DNA from: Azolla caroliniana
Taxonomy: Eukaryota; Polypodiophyta
Length of the DNA stretch: 64,000 nt
NCBI GenBank assembly: GCA_043228905.1
Contig: JBHGNT010000015.1
Span: 496,001 to 560,000 of the forward strand
Reading direction: 5' to 3'
The translations under genes were made by a program, and so were the position numbers. How positions within the stretch are numbered: position 1 is the first letter of the stretch; the number at the start of each line of letters is the position of its first letter. Of the stretch, positions 45,423-58,537 are shown piece after piece. The notes under the pieces were generated by a model, which searched no databases, was not told where the DNA came from, and saw only the letters and a program-made list of their open reading frames with translations.

Positions 45423-48400
45423 AGTTCGATGGTGTCCACCGGTGCTACAACACAACACTTTACAATGCTTGTCTCTTTTGGGTACACAGGATACACCTCA
45501 ATGTTGGCTCTTCTATACATATATTAATCCATCAAATTTGAAAGAAGATTAATTAAAGCCTCTATTATTCATTGTATGCATGTTTTATCATAATTTATGT
45601 AAAAAATAAGAAAGATGTGTTATGATATATCAAAAAAATTGTAAATAACACTGGATTTCATCAAAAATAGGTCATCTCATGCTTAAATATTTATATTTTA
45701 TAAAAGGTTTTTGACCTGCACTCCAAATTACATAGTTTTAATTTAAATCTTTGTAGTTTTAACTTCTAGTTGTGTTTTTTTGTTATGAAATGTATGTGTT
45801 AAACACCACATCAGTCCACCCCCATATTTTTGTAGTATCGATTGCATCCAATGTTTAGTTCTAAATTTTGATTATAAGCTTTGACGTTAATTAGTTTAGA
45901 TCTAATCACATTTCATTAATTGTTACCTAAGTTTTACCATTGACTCATGTACCATCCATATGAAGCATTGATTCCGTCCTGCATATGGTAAAGAAGACAA
46001 CACATAATAGGTTGTAGCTTTATAGCCATAATATTATCTAATATGAAGTACTGATTGGCACAATAAATTTTGGGCGGTTTATAAGCACATGCAAAGTCAT
46101 TGATTGGAATGTATTAGTCATCCTTGCAACCTACAGGTGAGGCCGGCTTGAATGTTTCTTGCATTGCATTAACTCATCAATATGCATCATGTTCACACTC
46201 TTCATGTAATTGATTCTAAATGTGAATGGAGTGAAATCACCCAAATTATCAATGCACATAGTACTAAATTAATGTCAGAATTTTCAAGATTACCTTATTA
46301 GTATATAGAAGTGTTAGCACTATAAACAAGATAAAGGGTCGTGTACACTTTTCAATTTGTTTTTTCCTATTTCTCTTATAGAACAAAAATGCTACAGTTA
46401 GTGGTGAAAATATGATTATGTAAATGTCAAGATGCATGAGTAATGGACATGGTGTGGAGCCAACAACTCAAATTGTGGGTTGCTTAAATTGCTATTAATA
46501 TAAGAAATGGTTTATGAATCAATCTGGGCATGCCAACTATTTTGACTAGTAGACAAACCAGCATGTAGAAGCCTCAAGCAATGAGTTGAGTTGATTCCAA
46601 GGAATGTGCCTTTAAAAGCCGCATGCAATGAGATGAACCCACTCCTTGAAACATTGCTTGCCTCATATGTTCTTAATGTAGAAATTGTGACTCCTCTCTG
46701 TACAATGTATGTCTTAAAGAGTTGACATTAGGGTACTTGAGTATTCCCACTAGGAGAGTCTTGATTTGGATGTTGGATAGTATAGAGACTGGGTGTAAAT
46801 TTGTATTGTCCATGAAGAGGCCAATTTTGACCTATGGCATTGAATAAACATATCATGTTATATCCATGTTGTGACTCCTTCAGGGGGTTTACTTTGTAGT
46901 AAAGACTCTCTCTCAAAGTAATGCATGAGTTTTAGAAAATCTAATTCTTCTTTTCTTGCAACATTGTTTACTATTTCTTCTAGTTTCTATGAACTAAATA
47001 GGGCATGACATTGTGTACACACTTGATTGACTCCTAGGTTTCTCAAGAGGTACTTGAAGAAACCATTATCCATTGTCAAATGGCATCTAACTTGTGCACA
47101 CAATCGTGCTACAACTTCTTTATGCCCTAATGACATTCTTACTTCATCATTCCTTTCCAATGCTCATTTCTTGGTACTGTGTCAAAGGTTTCTTGAATTT
47201 CACAAAACAACAATAGAATGTTGTTGCTTGAACTCAACTTTCTTCCATAATTCTCTTAGACTAACAAAATGATAAACAACTGAATGTGGGTTGTTTATTG
47301 TTTGAGTTAGCCGATTGCATTGAGCCAATGCTGAATATTTCCACCATGGATGAATCACAGTAGACTTTCATGATCAACGCATTGTCAACTACGATTCCTC
47401 CTGAAATTGGGAGACATATTTTGCCATTGGAAATGTTGCAGAGAGCCTTCAAGTTTGTGCAGTTAAGCACGTGTATGAAAACCCTACCATAATATCACAT
47501 GATAAAATTCTAATTCTAAGTCATGTACTATTTGATCTAGTACCACTACATTAACATCGACTTCCAAATGTTGATAAGTTCCAAATCTAGCTTTAAAATC
47601 TCCCACGATCAACACTTTTCCAATCTTCTCATATGTAAGAATGTTGCCACACAAATCAGCGAAATATCACCATGATCTAACTCATACAAAGTATAATAGT
47701 TGGACTCTTTATGAGGTATATAAGTAGTACATGTCAAATAAATGTTATCTGTGTATAGTGTTACAAACCAACAACCAAGGAGAGAAGAGAAGTACTACAT
47801 TGTGTGTTTGAGATGAGGAGCCCATTCAAGAAGTCTACTATATGGGCTATGAAAGTTTCAAATATGCCTAAGCTACTTATCATTACACAAACATATGAGT
47901 TCATTGCAACCAATGTACATAAAAGAATATAAATTATAGAACAAAATACATATTTTATCATCCATGATTAGGTGAAGTTTTACCTATAGACCAAATCAAT
48001 ATGTCATCTTGTATGTGACTCATTTCTAAGTGGGGGATCATTAATCCGTAGGAAAAGCTCTCAATGTGAAAATAATGCCAACACACATGTGCTCACTCTT
48101 TTTGGTGGACGTTTAAGTATGACACTTACATTATCATATGCTCATCTAACGAGTCATCATATTTCATAGAGATTAGCTTATTGATGATTCCATGATGCGA
48201 CTTCAACACCTAACTTGTGAATAAGTTCAAAGAAGTGTTAAGGCTCTCCAAGTCCCAAGGCTCATGAGGGTAGCGAGATGTGCTTGGATACGTTTTGGCA
48301 TTTTTATGTTGTGTTGGGGGTTAATATTTGCAATGCAATATAATTTCCAAATTGTTCATTGTAGTATCTTGCCACTTCATAGTAGGGCTTCTAGTTATCT

Positions 48401-50001
48401 ATCCTCAATGATCACATACTTCATAGCATCACCTCATAGCGTCAATGCATCTTTTACTCCCCATCTCGTAAACCATTCATAATGCCAATAATGGTTGTTA
48501 TGATTTGAAATTTTGTTTATTATTGGGATTTGAATCCTGTATAATTAGTTTGTAAGCCATTGATCATCACTCGAGCATGCTTTCTTGGTTAAGAACTTAA
48601 GATGTTGTGCACATACAAACATCTTAACCCTAAACCCTAAAATACATCACCATTCATGACAAAAAATAAAAGCCAATCTTCATGTCATGCTAAAAAATAG
48701 TACATCTATTGTTAATTCTAGTACACCTCAGGCAATAATCAAACTTCCTCATGATCTTCTTCAATTCTCTTAGTGTCTTAAATGATTGGCATATGAGATT
48801 CACCACAAAAGAAACCATTCTGGGAGATTACATTTCCAATTGTTGACCTCTTTCTTTGTAAACTATCGTGCGCCTTGAGATTGGTAAGGTTAACAATCTA
48901 ACATAGTTAGGCTCACGCTACGTAGCCCATGTCAAGCTTTATCCTCTCAAATTATCCTTTGGAGTGCTCAAACATTCTAGTCTTGGTTCTCGGCAATACT
49001 ATGTTATGATGTAGAGTATGATTAACATTTAAAAATTGGCAAGAATATATTACCACCTAGCATATGATGTGCGTATGCCTGTATTTGCACATGGTCATGT
49101 TAAAGCGCATAAAAACTAACACCAATGGTTGGATCTCTTACATTAAATTTAATCTAGCACTTGAGAGCTTGTGTGTGCATTCTAATCTTCTCTTGGCTCA
49201 TGTATAGACTATGTTCCTAAATTCTCAACACAACCTTGCATATATTATGTCACTATTTATTTATTGAAGAATGATTTTCCTTATAAGGTATTATTTTTAT
49301 TCTAAAGTTACTCTTATTCCTTTGGATTCCTTGGAATTCCTTGCTTTACAAATACTCAAGTGTTGTATTTGGAATTGAGTTCCACAGCAATGAGCAAGAC
49401 CATATTTTCTTGATTGAAATACTTCCAAGCAACTTAATACTATGGGAATTTTGAAAAGAGACAAGATGGTGTCATATTTTGAATCAGGCAATGAGAAAGA
49501 AGACACTTACTTTATCGAAAATACTTAGAAGTATGCAAATTTTGAATAGAGAACAAGGTGGCCCGACAACATCTAGTACATGTGTTGCTCCTCAACATTG
49601 CTTAGTACATATAGCAATGGAGACGAGTTGTTGAAATTATGAGGAATTGTATTGTGTCATGCATTGAGAGTACTGAGAATTGTGCTCGAATATCCGATGT
49701 CCTAAGTAAAACACCGAGCTTATGATCATAATACCCTTTTGAGTAGAAAGGATTCTCAAGTGAGGTCCCCATGTGGACAATGCCCGTGTTGCCACAACAC
49801 TCATTGTCCATTTTGCCCCCGGGACACGGGACACGTGCGCCCTAATGATAGTACTAGAGTATGTGGGCAAGGTCCTCCTTGTACATGGAATTAGCGTGGA
49901 CATCATATCATGATTGACAAAGAAGAAGAAGAAGAAGATATAGCATGGAGACACTAATTGATAAAATCAAAGGTGGCCTTTCTTGTGGCAATGTATTATG
50001 C
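45423..50001. other. Intergenic, no gene recognised
   Basis: AT-rich sequence between the transporter and cytokinin dehydrogenase genes. Two plant telomere-like CCCTAAA units occur near 48627-48645. No coding homology seen. Confidence 0.6.
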
Positions 50002-52504
50002 TTAAGAATTGTAAGTGAAGGTGGTGGTGGTGGGTATGTTGGGCATGTTTTGTCCGGGCGCCAAGATTCCATTCGGATCCCAACGCTGCTTCAAAGACCG
50101 GAAATGTGCCCACCGGGCCGGGCCGAAATGCTCCGCCCACACGTTCTCGCCGCCGCATTTGAAGTGTGGGAGGTAGTGCTTGAGTTTGATCCCGGCCGCA
50201 CGGGCGATTCGCACGACCTCCTCGTTCTCCTCGGCCGCCGCCATTGCATTCGATAATGAACCTCCTCCGGCCCCAGCCCCAGCCCCGGGACCGTCACCAC
50301 TCATGAAGCGCAGCAATGCCACCATGTAGAACACCTCCTCATCCTCCGGGATCACTGCGGAGCACCGCCGATCCCTCGGCCATCTGCATAGTAACCCATA
50401 AGAGTATCAATACAAAAACAAAAAAGACCTTACTATTTATTTAATCACATCCACATTTGCTCCTCCATCATGATCATGATCAAATTATCCTCCTTACTTG
50501 CTCCTGAGCATTGGGTAGACAAGCATGGGCCCGCCCACTCCTCTACGCAGCTTCTCTTTGAAGATGAGGGCATCGAAGGTCTGGATTTGGGAGGCCGGAA
50601 CGAAGAGGCAGAGCCATGGATGGGGGGAGCCGTCCCACAGACCCATTCCCCGGAGCTTCTCTTCCCCGGCATGGACTCGATCCAGGAACTCTCTGTACGT
50701 CACGTCCATCTGGAAGCGCAGGCCCGGCACGAAACGCAGAGGCCGCAGAAGATCAGCGGTTCGCTAACAGAATAGAATAGAGTCATGAGGAAAGAAGAGT
50801 CGCATTCTATTAATGTCATCACCAACAAATGAGCGAGTCTGATTGATTTATAATCCAAATTTGATCGTGATGAAATGGAAGCTATGGGTGATCATACATA
50901 TCATTCATATATATATATATACCTGATCGATCTGATTCAGCTTATCACTTGATTTATAGTACTTGGCGACCTCCAGGCAATACAGGACGGGGGCGGCTGA
51001 GCTACTAGGTATGAGGTGAGGATTGAAGAAGTTATTGAAGCTCTTCGAAGAAGAAGAACTTGAAGAAGACGAGGTGGAGGAGGAATCCGAGAAGAGAACG
51101 GTTGGCCAGCCATTCACGGGGTCGTTGCTGTTAGTCACCACGAAGCCTTCCACATAATCGAAGCCCAAAGAACCTGCAGAACTGTCCCAATTGGCATTAT
51201 TGATCTTACTGCTATTCTTATTATTATTATTAGCCACGGTGATGAGATGCTCTTGATCCTTTGTGAAGACTTTGAAATCGGTGTATACTAGGCGAATCCA
51301 TCGAACCTGCATAATTTACGTTAAAACCTTATATATGATGTGATGTATACTGACCGAATTAATCTTAGTGATTGATTAAACACCGTATAGTAGCTCTAAT
51401 CACAATCCAGAATCAAACCTTCTGAGGAGCCACTTCCAGAAGGATGCGAGCCTTGGTAATTATGCCCAGTTGGCCCAGTCCACCGAGCGAGCCATAGAAG
51501 AGATCTGGATTACTGGTGGCCGAACAATTCCTCACTTCGCCACTAGCTGCATTTTTCCAATGATTCGCATGGAGTAGTATCAGATCAATGGATATCCATT
51601 AACGCGCGCAGCAATTGAAAAGCATTCTCATGATTCACGATGCATAATGATTCGTGATTCATAATGATTAGCGATTAAGAATGGTTCGTGATTCGTAATG
51701 ATTCATGATTTTCATGAGCAGCTACTGATTGTTATCGTAGACATTATTGGATTTACCTGTGATGACATCGAGGCGAGTGACGTTGCTAATCTGTGGGCCA
51801 TGGCGGAAGCACTGGCCTCCTACTCCGGCGTTCTGAAGCGTCCCGCCGACGGAGAGGTAGAGGTAGTCGGTCCAGGAGCGTGGCGCCAGGCCGTACTGCT
51901 TGACGGCGGCATCCAGAACCTCCACCCAGAGGCGGCCGGCGCACACCTCGGCGTACAGGCTGCCATCGGCTTCTCTGCCCACGCTCAGAATGGGGGGCTC
52001 CTGGAGGCTCTGCATCTCGATGACGATGCCGTCGGCAGCTTGGGATTGGCCGTTCACAGAGTGGCCATTCCCACGGGCGGCGACGCAGAGCTTGTGGTGG
52101 GCCGGATGATGATGATGATGGTGTGTGGCGAGGAGGGAGCGCTGAATGCTGGGGATGGCGAGCATGAGGCGCAGGATGTCGTCAGGAGAGGAGGGGTAGA
52201 TGACGGCGCAGGGTAGCTGCCGGAAGCGACCGCCGAAGTCCCTGGCGGCGGCGGCGTCCAGCTGCGGGCTGTAGAGCTTCATGTTCACGCGCGCCAGCGG
52301 CTCTGCCGCCAGCAAGGCGCTCTGGATGGCTTGCCGGAGATCGAAGGGCGGCGGAATAATGGCGCCGCCGCCGGCGGCGGCGGCTGCAGCAGGAGGAGGG
52401 GAAGGAGGAGGAGGGGCATTATTAGATGAGGAGGAGCGAGCCGGCGGAGCTTGGCCGCCATAGCCAGCAGGGAATCGCCCGCTGTGGTGGGAGACGGCCG
52501 CCAT
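50002..52504 (-). CDS. CKX: Cytokinin dehydrogenase (cytokinin oxidase), five exons
   Basis: Exons on the minus strand are 51757-52504, 51419-51546, 50923-51306, 50498-50763 and 50002-50383. All introns are GT-AG and phases join, giving 635 residues. The FAD-binding domain has [10 protein letters not shown], whose His148 is the residue that binds FAD covalently in this family, plus [18 protein letters not shown] and RHGPQISNV. The cytokinin-binding half has [37 protein letters not shown] and PNGILAPGQ. The enzyme oxidatively cleaves the side chain of isopentenyl-type cytokinins. A Ser-rich insertion in exon 3 makes it longer than usual. The N-terminus in this frame is Pro/Ala-rich without a signal peptide; another frame from 52461 encodes one (see findings). 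Five G-boxes lie just upstream. Confidence 0.9.
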
Positions 52505-52564
52505 GGATTGCGTTTGTGTTTGGGCTTGCGCTTGGATCTTGATCTTGATCTTGCCGCCAAGAAG

Positions 52565-52702
52565 CACGTGATGTCTGTATTTTGCCAGCCGTCAAGAAGC
52601 ACGTGACGTCTGTCTTGGCCGCCGCAACAAGCTGCACGTGACGTTCGCTTTTGCCGTCTAAAAGCACGTGATGTATATACCTTTGCCGTCTACAAGCACG
52701 TG
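52565..52702 (-). promoter_or_regulatory. Array of five G-boxes upstream of the cytokinin dehydrogenase gene
   Basis: CACGTG occurs at 52565-52570, 52600-52605, 52635-52640, 52665-52670 and 52697-52702, spaced 30-35 bp. All are in the context GCACGTGAYGT, and three read GCACGTGACGT, a G-box overlapping a TGACGT element. The units form loose ~34-bp tandem repeats with TTTTGCCGTC-like spacers. They start about 60 bp 5' of the start codon, in the 5' UTR or core promoter. bZIP or bHLH factors bind such sites in plants. Confidence 0.75.
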
Positions 52703-53184
52703 ACGTCCGCTTCACCCAGTACCCACGCAACCAAACAAAACAAAACAAAACAAAAACAGGTGGAGGTGGAGGAGGAGGAAGGTTCTTCTTCTAGTCAAGC
52801 CAAATTGTGGTAAACACCAAGACTCAGAAAAAAGAAATAAAACCACACATGCGCACACACTCAGAGCCTTACTCCTTTATCCCTGACAGTATATACATAT
52901 ATATATATATATATACACGTTATGTGAGAGGAATGAGGAGGAAGGAATGGAGGGAGGGCTGGTCATGAATTCATATCATCAACCTGAGGGAGTAGAGTAC
53001 GGCGCAGTATTTCCCACTGAAAACGATGGCCGTTAGAACCTTAAAGAATCAGGAATGGATAGATAGCCCCATCCATGGATCTTGATTTTACTACATATAC
53101 ATATGTATACATAAATACATAAGTCCGCTGTAGATATTAGGCTTCCAGGTGCTTGCTTATAGCAGAAGCAGCAGCATTAGGACG

Positions 53185-53211
53185 AGGGTTAGGGTTAGGG
53201 TTAGGTTAGGG
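53185..53211. repeat. Short interstitial telomere-like repeat (TTAGGG)n
   Basis: GGGTTAGGGTTAGGGTTAGG followed by TTAGGGG, about three to four units. The unit is TTAGGG rather than the common plant TTTAGGG. Confidence 0.7.
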
Positions 53212-54041
53212 GGGCCTAGTAATGCCCTTCCCTCCTCCTTTATATCAACATCAATGTCAGCCGCTTTCTCTCACTTTCTCTTTATTTACTCACTGAAAAA
53301 TCACAAATTTAGATCTTACCGCACCACAAGCGCTACTATAATGTACATATAATAAAACCTATTATACATATATATAATATATCTACTATTAGGCTATAGC
53401 TATATATGTGTAGATGTAATATGTATGTATGTATATCTATATGTATAACAGTATATATGGACAGACACAATGAGGAAAAAAGACCTATAATCTATACTAG
53501 CAACTCTTCTGTAGAAGATCCTTTCCTTCCTTTTTTCCTCACCCCCTTATTTTAACATGGCCTAGTTTATAGAATAGTTGCTTGTCTTTTTGGTGCTTAG
53601 AAGCGGACTGCAATGGATCGACTCAACCTTAAATAATTAGAAAAAACAGGCCCATTCAGATCAAAATGTGTGCGCGTATATATTTATCTCCATATTTTAC
53701 CTACATATATGTGTGTGTAGTGTGTAGTTAGTGTGTGATGTGTTGTTGTCAAGTGCCTCCCCTCCTTTATATAGGCGATGAGCCTTCCTTCTCTTTGCTT
53801 CTTCTTCTTCTTCTTCTTGCTCTTGCTCTTGCTCGTGGCCTATTCAACAATCATGTGTATTTGTTATTATATGGATATTTGAGGATTCTTCTTGTATTAT
53901 TGGTGGTGGGGAGACTATTAAAGAAATGGCAACAAACAATATGTGTCCGTCTCTCAACTTTCAAGAACTACTACTACTACTAGAGAAGTGTGAACTACTA
54001 CGAAGTTGTATTGCTACTCCTACTAGCGAAGTGGAAACTCG

Positions 54042-54145
<104 letters not shown>

Positions 54146-57133
54146 AGAAAGATATATTAACATCTTCTAAGACCAAAATTGGCCCATGCTTGTAGTGTAA
54201 CAACTTACCAATAGGGTAAGCTAGAGAGAGAGAGATGCCACTTTTTCTTCCTTTCTTTGCATCATGTGGTAATGCTTTGCCAAAGTTCAATATTATAGCC
54301 ATTCATGGGAATCATCATCATTTTCCCCTTCCCCCCTCCCTTCCTTTCCAACACCTTTTTTAAGCTCCCTTTTTTCTCTTCCTCCTAAGTGAGTAGGGGT
54401 ATCTCATTATGAAGGTTTTGCACCTTGATTGCTCCACAAAATTATTGATGTACCAAACTATAAAAACAACAACATTTACATCATTACACTTCAAGTCACC
54501 AATGCAACACCATCTCCTCAATGCAATGAAAATAGCCCCCACCGATAATTGTCATCTTCAGTCGGTCACATATTCCATTTTGCTTTGTGTAGGAAAATTG
54601 ATTGAGGAATTTGAGGTATTGCCACTTGGGCTTGTGTGAATGCCATACATTGTACCTCCATGCCTACATATATGGCACACGTATCTATTGCATCTCCACT
54701 ACGCTTGACAATATGTGAATTTCAATTCAATGAAACATTTGTGAGTGAATATGGTGCCCTTCAATTATCCCTATGATTAGAAGTTAGAATACACATGTAC
54801 ATATATCATTGAAGGATGTATATGCATGATGAAGCTGAATGTCCTTGGTAACTCTTGTCCTAAACTTTGATAATAGTAAGAGAAAAGCACTATAGACGAA
54901 GATACTCATGAGTCATTCAAGCTAATATATTCAATATAAATATAGTTAACATGTCACATTACACATATTCTCTCTCTCTCTCTCTCTCTCTAGATTCCAA
55001 AATCATTTCACCTCTTTTCGAAGATTCACATCCCAATATCGCTCTAGTGTATGTAACTACGTAAGAGAGTTTTTATGCCCACAAAAATATCTTTTATAAT
55101 GCTCTAATCATATAAGAGGGTTGCAGAGGTCCAACAATATCTTCGGGCAATATGGTTACTTATTACAACACTAGAGGCTAAAAATTTACAGACACTCATA
55201 AATAATGAATTGAGGGTTCGTTGTAAAGTTTTAATCACTTTTGCTAGTATAAAATTCCAATCAACCATCTCGATGCATGTAATTTTTAATCACTGTTTGG
55301 AGTTATGTATGAGCATTTATCGAGACAACCTCCCACTTAAAAAGGAATTTTTTTTAGAGATGAAAAAGCACACAATTTATATATCTAAGCCAAAACAACC
55401 TTGCATTAAAAAATGAAAATGGGAAAAAAGAGAGTACGAAAATATACACATCTAAGTTCAAGTTAAGCATTAGTCAAGCTTGCTCTTGGTAAGAGACAAA
55501 TACGCAAAGAGCTCATAAGAAAGACTTTTGGTGAAGGGGTCGAATAGATTATGTTAAGTTGTGTTGTTAGAACAACCTCACCAACATTAGTACAAAATCT
55601 GAACTCTATCTTGGGCCTTCTAAGCATTTATATTATTATCAAATGGTCTTACTTCCACCAAGAGGAAAGAAGCTTCTATCAGGAAACTTTTGTATTTTTG
55701 GGAGAAAATCTCACAACATTTTGCATCAACTCTAGGTACGTAACATTGAGTGCACATCTTAAAGTCAAGCAGAGTCATGCCTCATACCGAAGTCTGTGTG
55801 ACGCTAGACCATTATCTACCCTGTGGTCAATGACACTAGTACTAAGGAATGATCATTACTAATTCCGAAACTACTAATGATAGTTAACCTCTATGACAAG
55901 CTCTACTAACCTCCATCACAGTGGAAAATTAACTAAAACACAACCGTGTTGTATCAAATAACTTAGTTTAGACAGTCAATTGGAATAAAAGAACACAAAG
56001 AGAATAAGCATATCTCTATTTATTAAGTAATCATGCTTTCACACAATTAATTAGTTGCTTAGAGTAAAGCACTCACCAATAATATTGTGTATATGAGAGA
56101 GAGAGAGAGAGAGAGCTTAGATGGATGTAGCACAATTGGTAGCATTGTCTAGCAAAGACTGGAAGGTCACACATTTGGAATTTACATTCCACAATGCCAT
56201 TTGGTAAATTAAGAAAATATTATGGTGCAATAGAGGGGGGTGAAAGTTGAGCCTCTAATCTACCGCATAAGATTAATAGCCTAACAATTGACCACTAGGG
56301 TAAGTTAATTACAAATAGAGACTGGCAGAAAGGAAGAAAGAGAGAGACGAAGAAGAAGAAGAAGAACGCTCAAAGTCTAAAATGGGGAAGGTGAAGAAGA
56401 AATTTGGAGAAGCCAGATTTTGGGATTTTATATTTCCCTCAAATTTAAATGATTTTGCCTTTATTTATTCACATTGTTCACCAAATGAGTGCATAGTCTT
56501 AGATGCAGTCGTTCATTTTGTTGCATGGTCGAGTGGAAGGGTAGCAAGTGATGGGGGAGAGAGTAAGGCTATGATAGGCAAGATTATGGTGAAGGTGATA
56601 GGTTGTGTTGGAGGAAGATGATAGGTTTCATAAAGCGAGTGTGGGCTCCATTGCTGATGTTAGAATGTGGAGGTTTGGCAAGGGTACTTATTGCATTAAC
56701 ATGGTGGTTGTAAAGAACTCCTTGAGGTTGCTCCAAGAGTACATGTTTTGGTCTTATGATCACCATACCAAACCTAAAAATGTGAAAATTCATAATCTAA
56801 CCAATGGGATTATATCCTTGCAAGAGACTGGGTTCCAACTTAGGTTGGGATTGGCGGTTGCATGGGATTGTCCAACCCAAACCTTGCTTGGGACAGTTGG
56901 GATTGCATAGCTTCATTCCAACATTGCTTGTTCCTTCTCTTGCTCATGCCAACACTTGTGCCAACCTTGATCGGTATTCCATGGCGTTGTGTTGTCTAGT
57001 TTTGGGGTTCCCTCATGACTCACTTTGGGATTGATTTTTGGTTGGCCCTGTTTAGGGACACCACACACAAAACAATATATGCCTTTTTCCACTCACATGC
57101 TCTAGTGAGATTCAAATGTGATTTGGATCACGA

Positions 57134-57664
57134 TGTCGAGGTATTCCTCGCGGATGCGTGGAATGAGGCGGGAACTCGGGGGTCCTGTACTGAAGAGCAA
57201 GAGAGGAAGGAGAAGAGACCCTCTACGTGCGAGCGTAGATCCACAGGGACACGGCCCTTCGACGCAAAGACGCAAGTGGGACAGCGACACAGAAAGACAC
57301 GAATGTATGTATGTATTAACAAAGACAAACAATCAAAAACACGAAGTCGGTTACAACCGAACAGGCCGGCGAACAGATGTCGATGCCTGTTCGTAAACGC
57401 ACAGAAGGAGAAGAGTAGGTTGGAGGTGCTGCCGGAAGCACTCGGGCATTCCTCAGAGCAGCGCGAGCCTCCTGAAAACCTGCACAGAAAGCAGCCACGG
57501 AGTTTGCGAGCCAGAGAGAGAGAGAAGCCTTCGCCCACAAACCGACAACACTTCATCCTCGACTCTCCGCGATCCCTTCCTCTTCCTCGTCTCCCTCCTT
57601 TTATAGGCCAGGAAGGAGCCGTTTCCCCTTTACTTCTTACCTACCGAATCTACCTGCCTAGGAT
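57134..57664 (-). repeat. Gypsy-minus-2 3' LTR, first segment
   Basis: Matches 21865-~22360. Interrupted after AGGAT (57660-57664), the target duplication of Copia-3. Confidence 0.88.
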
Positions 57665-57945
57665 TGTCGAATACATGTGTATAATGGACGTATTCACACC
57701 ATCCCGTTTTCGGCCATTTATGTAATTAGCATAAAGGGTAGTTGCCCTAAGTCGGTCACTATATATAGTGACCTTGTAACCTCTTTGTGAGGTTGGTTGT
57801 TGTATTGTTGCTTTATGAAATAAGAAACTCTTTTGTGTGTGTCTCTCTCTCTCTCTGTGCAACGACCTACATTCTGTCATACACAGGGAATAAACAGGAA
57901 TCGAGTGCTTCAAGATCTTCCGCACAGACGACATTGCTTCCAACA
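57665..57945 (+). repeat. Copia-3 5' LTR
   Basis: TGTCGAATACATG...TTCCAACA, 281 bp. Contains a 20-bp perfect palindrome around TATATATA (57754-57773) that includes the likely TATA box. Confidence 0.95.
57754..57773 (+). promoter_or_regulatory. Palindromic TATA region of Copia-3 LTR
   Basis: GGTCACTATATATAGTGACC is a perfect 20-bp palindrome; the same is at 62834-62853 in the other LTR. The central TATATATA is well placed for the LTR promoter. Confidence 0.6.
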
Positions 57946-57947
57946 TC

Positions 57948-57959
57948 TGGTATCAGAGC
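57948..57959 (+). other. Copia-3 primer-binding site
   Basis: TGGTATCAGAGC two bases after the LTR end; matches initiator tRNA-Met. Confidence 0.93.
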
Positions 57960-58537
57960 CTGCACAGTAGTCGGTCCTTCAATCCGCTGTCGGTCGTCGT
58001 CTCTGCATTCGGTTTCCTGCGTCATTCGAAGAAAGAGAGAAGAAGAACAAAAAACGAGGTTTGCACCTCATCGCGTTAGATCCCCTTGCTTGGAGTAAGC
58101 CAGCAGGTTGTACTCTGTCCCTTGTGATCGTAACCGCTCGAGGTGAAATCCCCTTGTGCAACTTTGACAACAACCCAAATTCGTGCTTCATCTGGCTGAT
58201 CGACATTCGGGAGGATCAGTCGGATCCGTCTCTCTCGTCGCTGCAGTCACCCGAAGCCGAATCGGTCCAGATAATCGGTTTCAATAATCGGTATTCGGCA
58301 TATATATCCGAAGCGAACCGGGCTCACTCCGACTCGGCAACATTCGGGAAGACCAGTCGGTTCTGTCCCTCAAGTTACCGGAGTCATTTCGAGCAAGTTC
58401 AACAATACATATATCCGAAGCCGAACCGACTCGGGTTCAAATCCGACTAGAACGATATCGGGTGAGCCAACCGGCTGCACTCCAACAAGGTTCGTAGTCA
58501 ACTCCGAACCGAGCTTCGTCAACCGAAACCGAATTTG

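Noticed and set aside
52465-52567. Cytokinin dehydrogenase start at 52567
   Set aside because: The codon there is GTG, inside the first G-box; the first ATG in that frame is 52504.
56605-56910. 101-codon frame as a small gene
   Set aside because: No recognisable domain, no splice support, lies in low-complexity intergenic sequence next to a retroelement.
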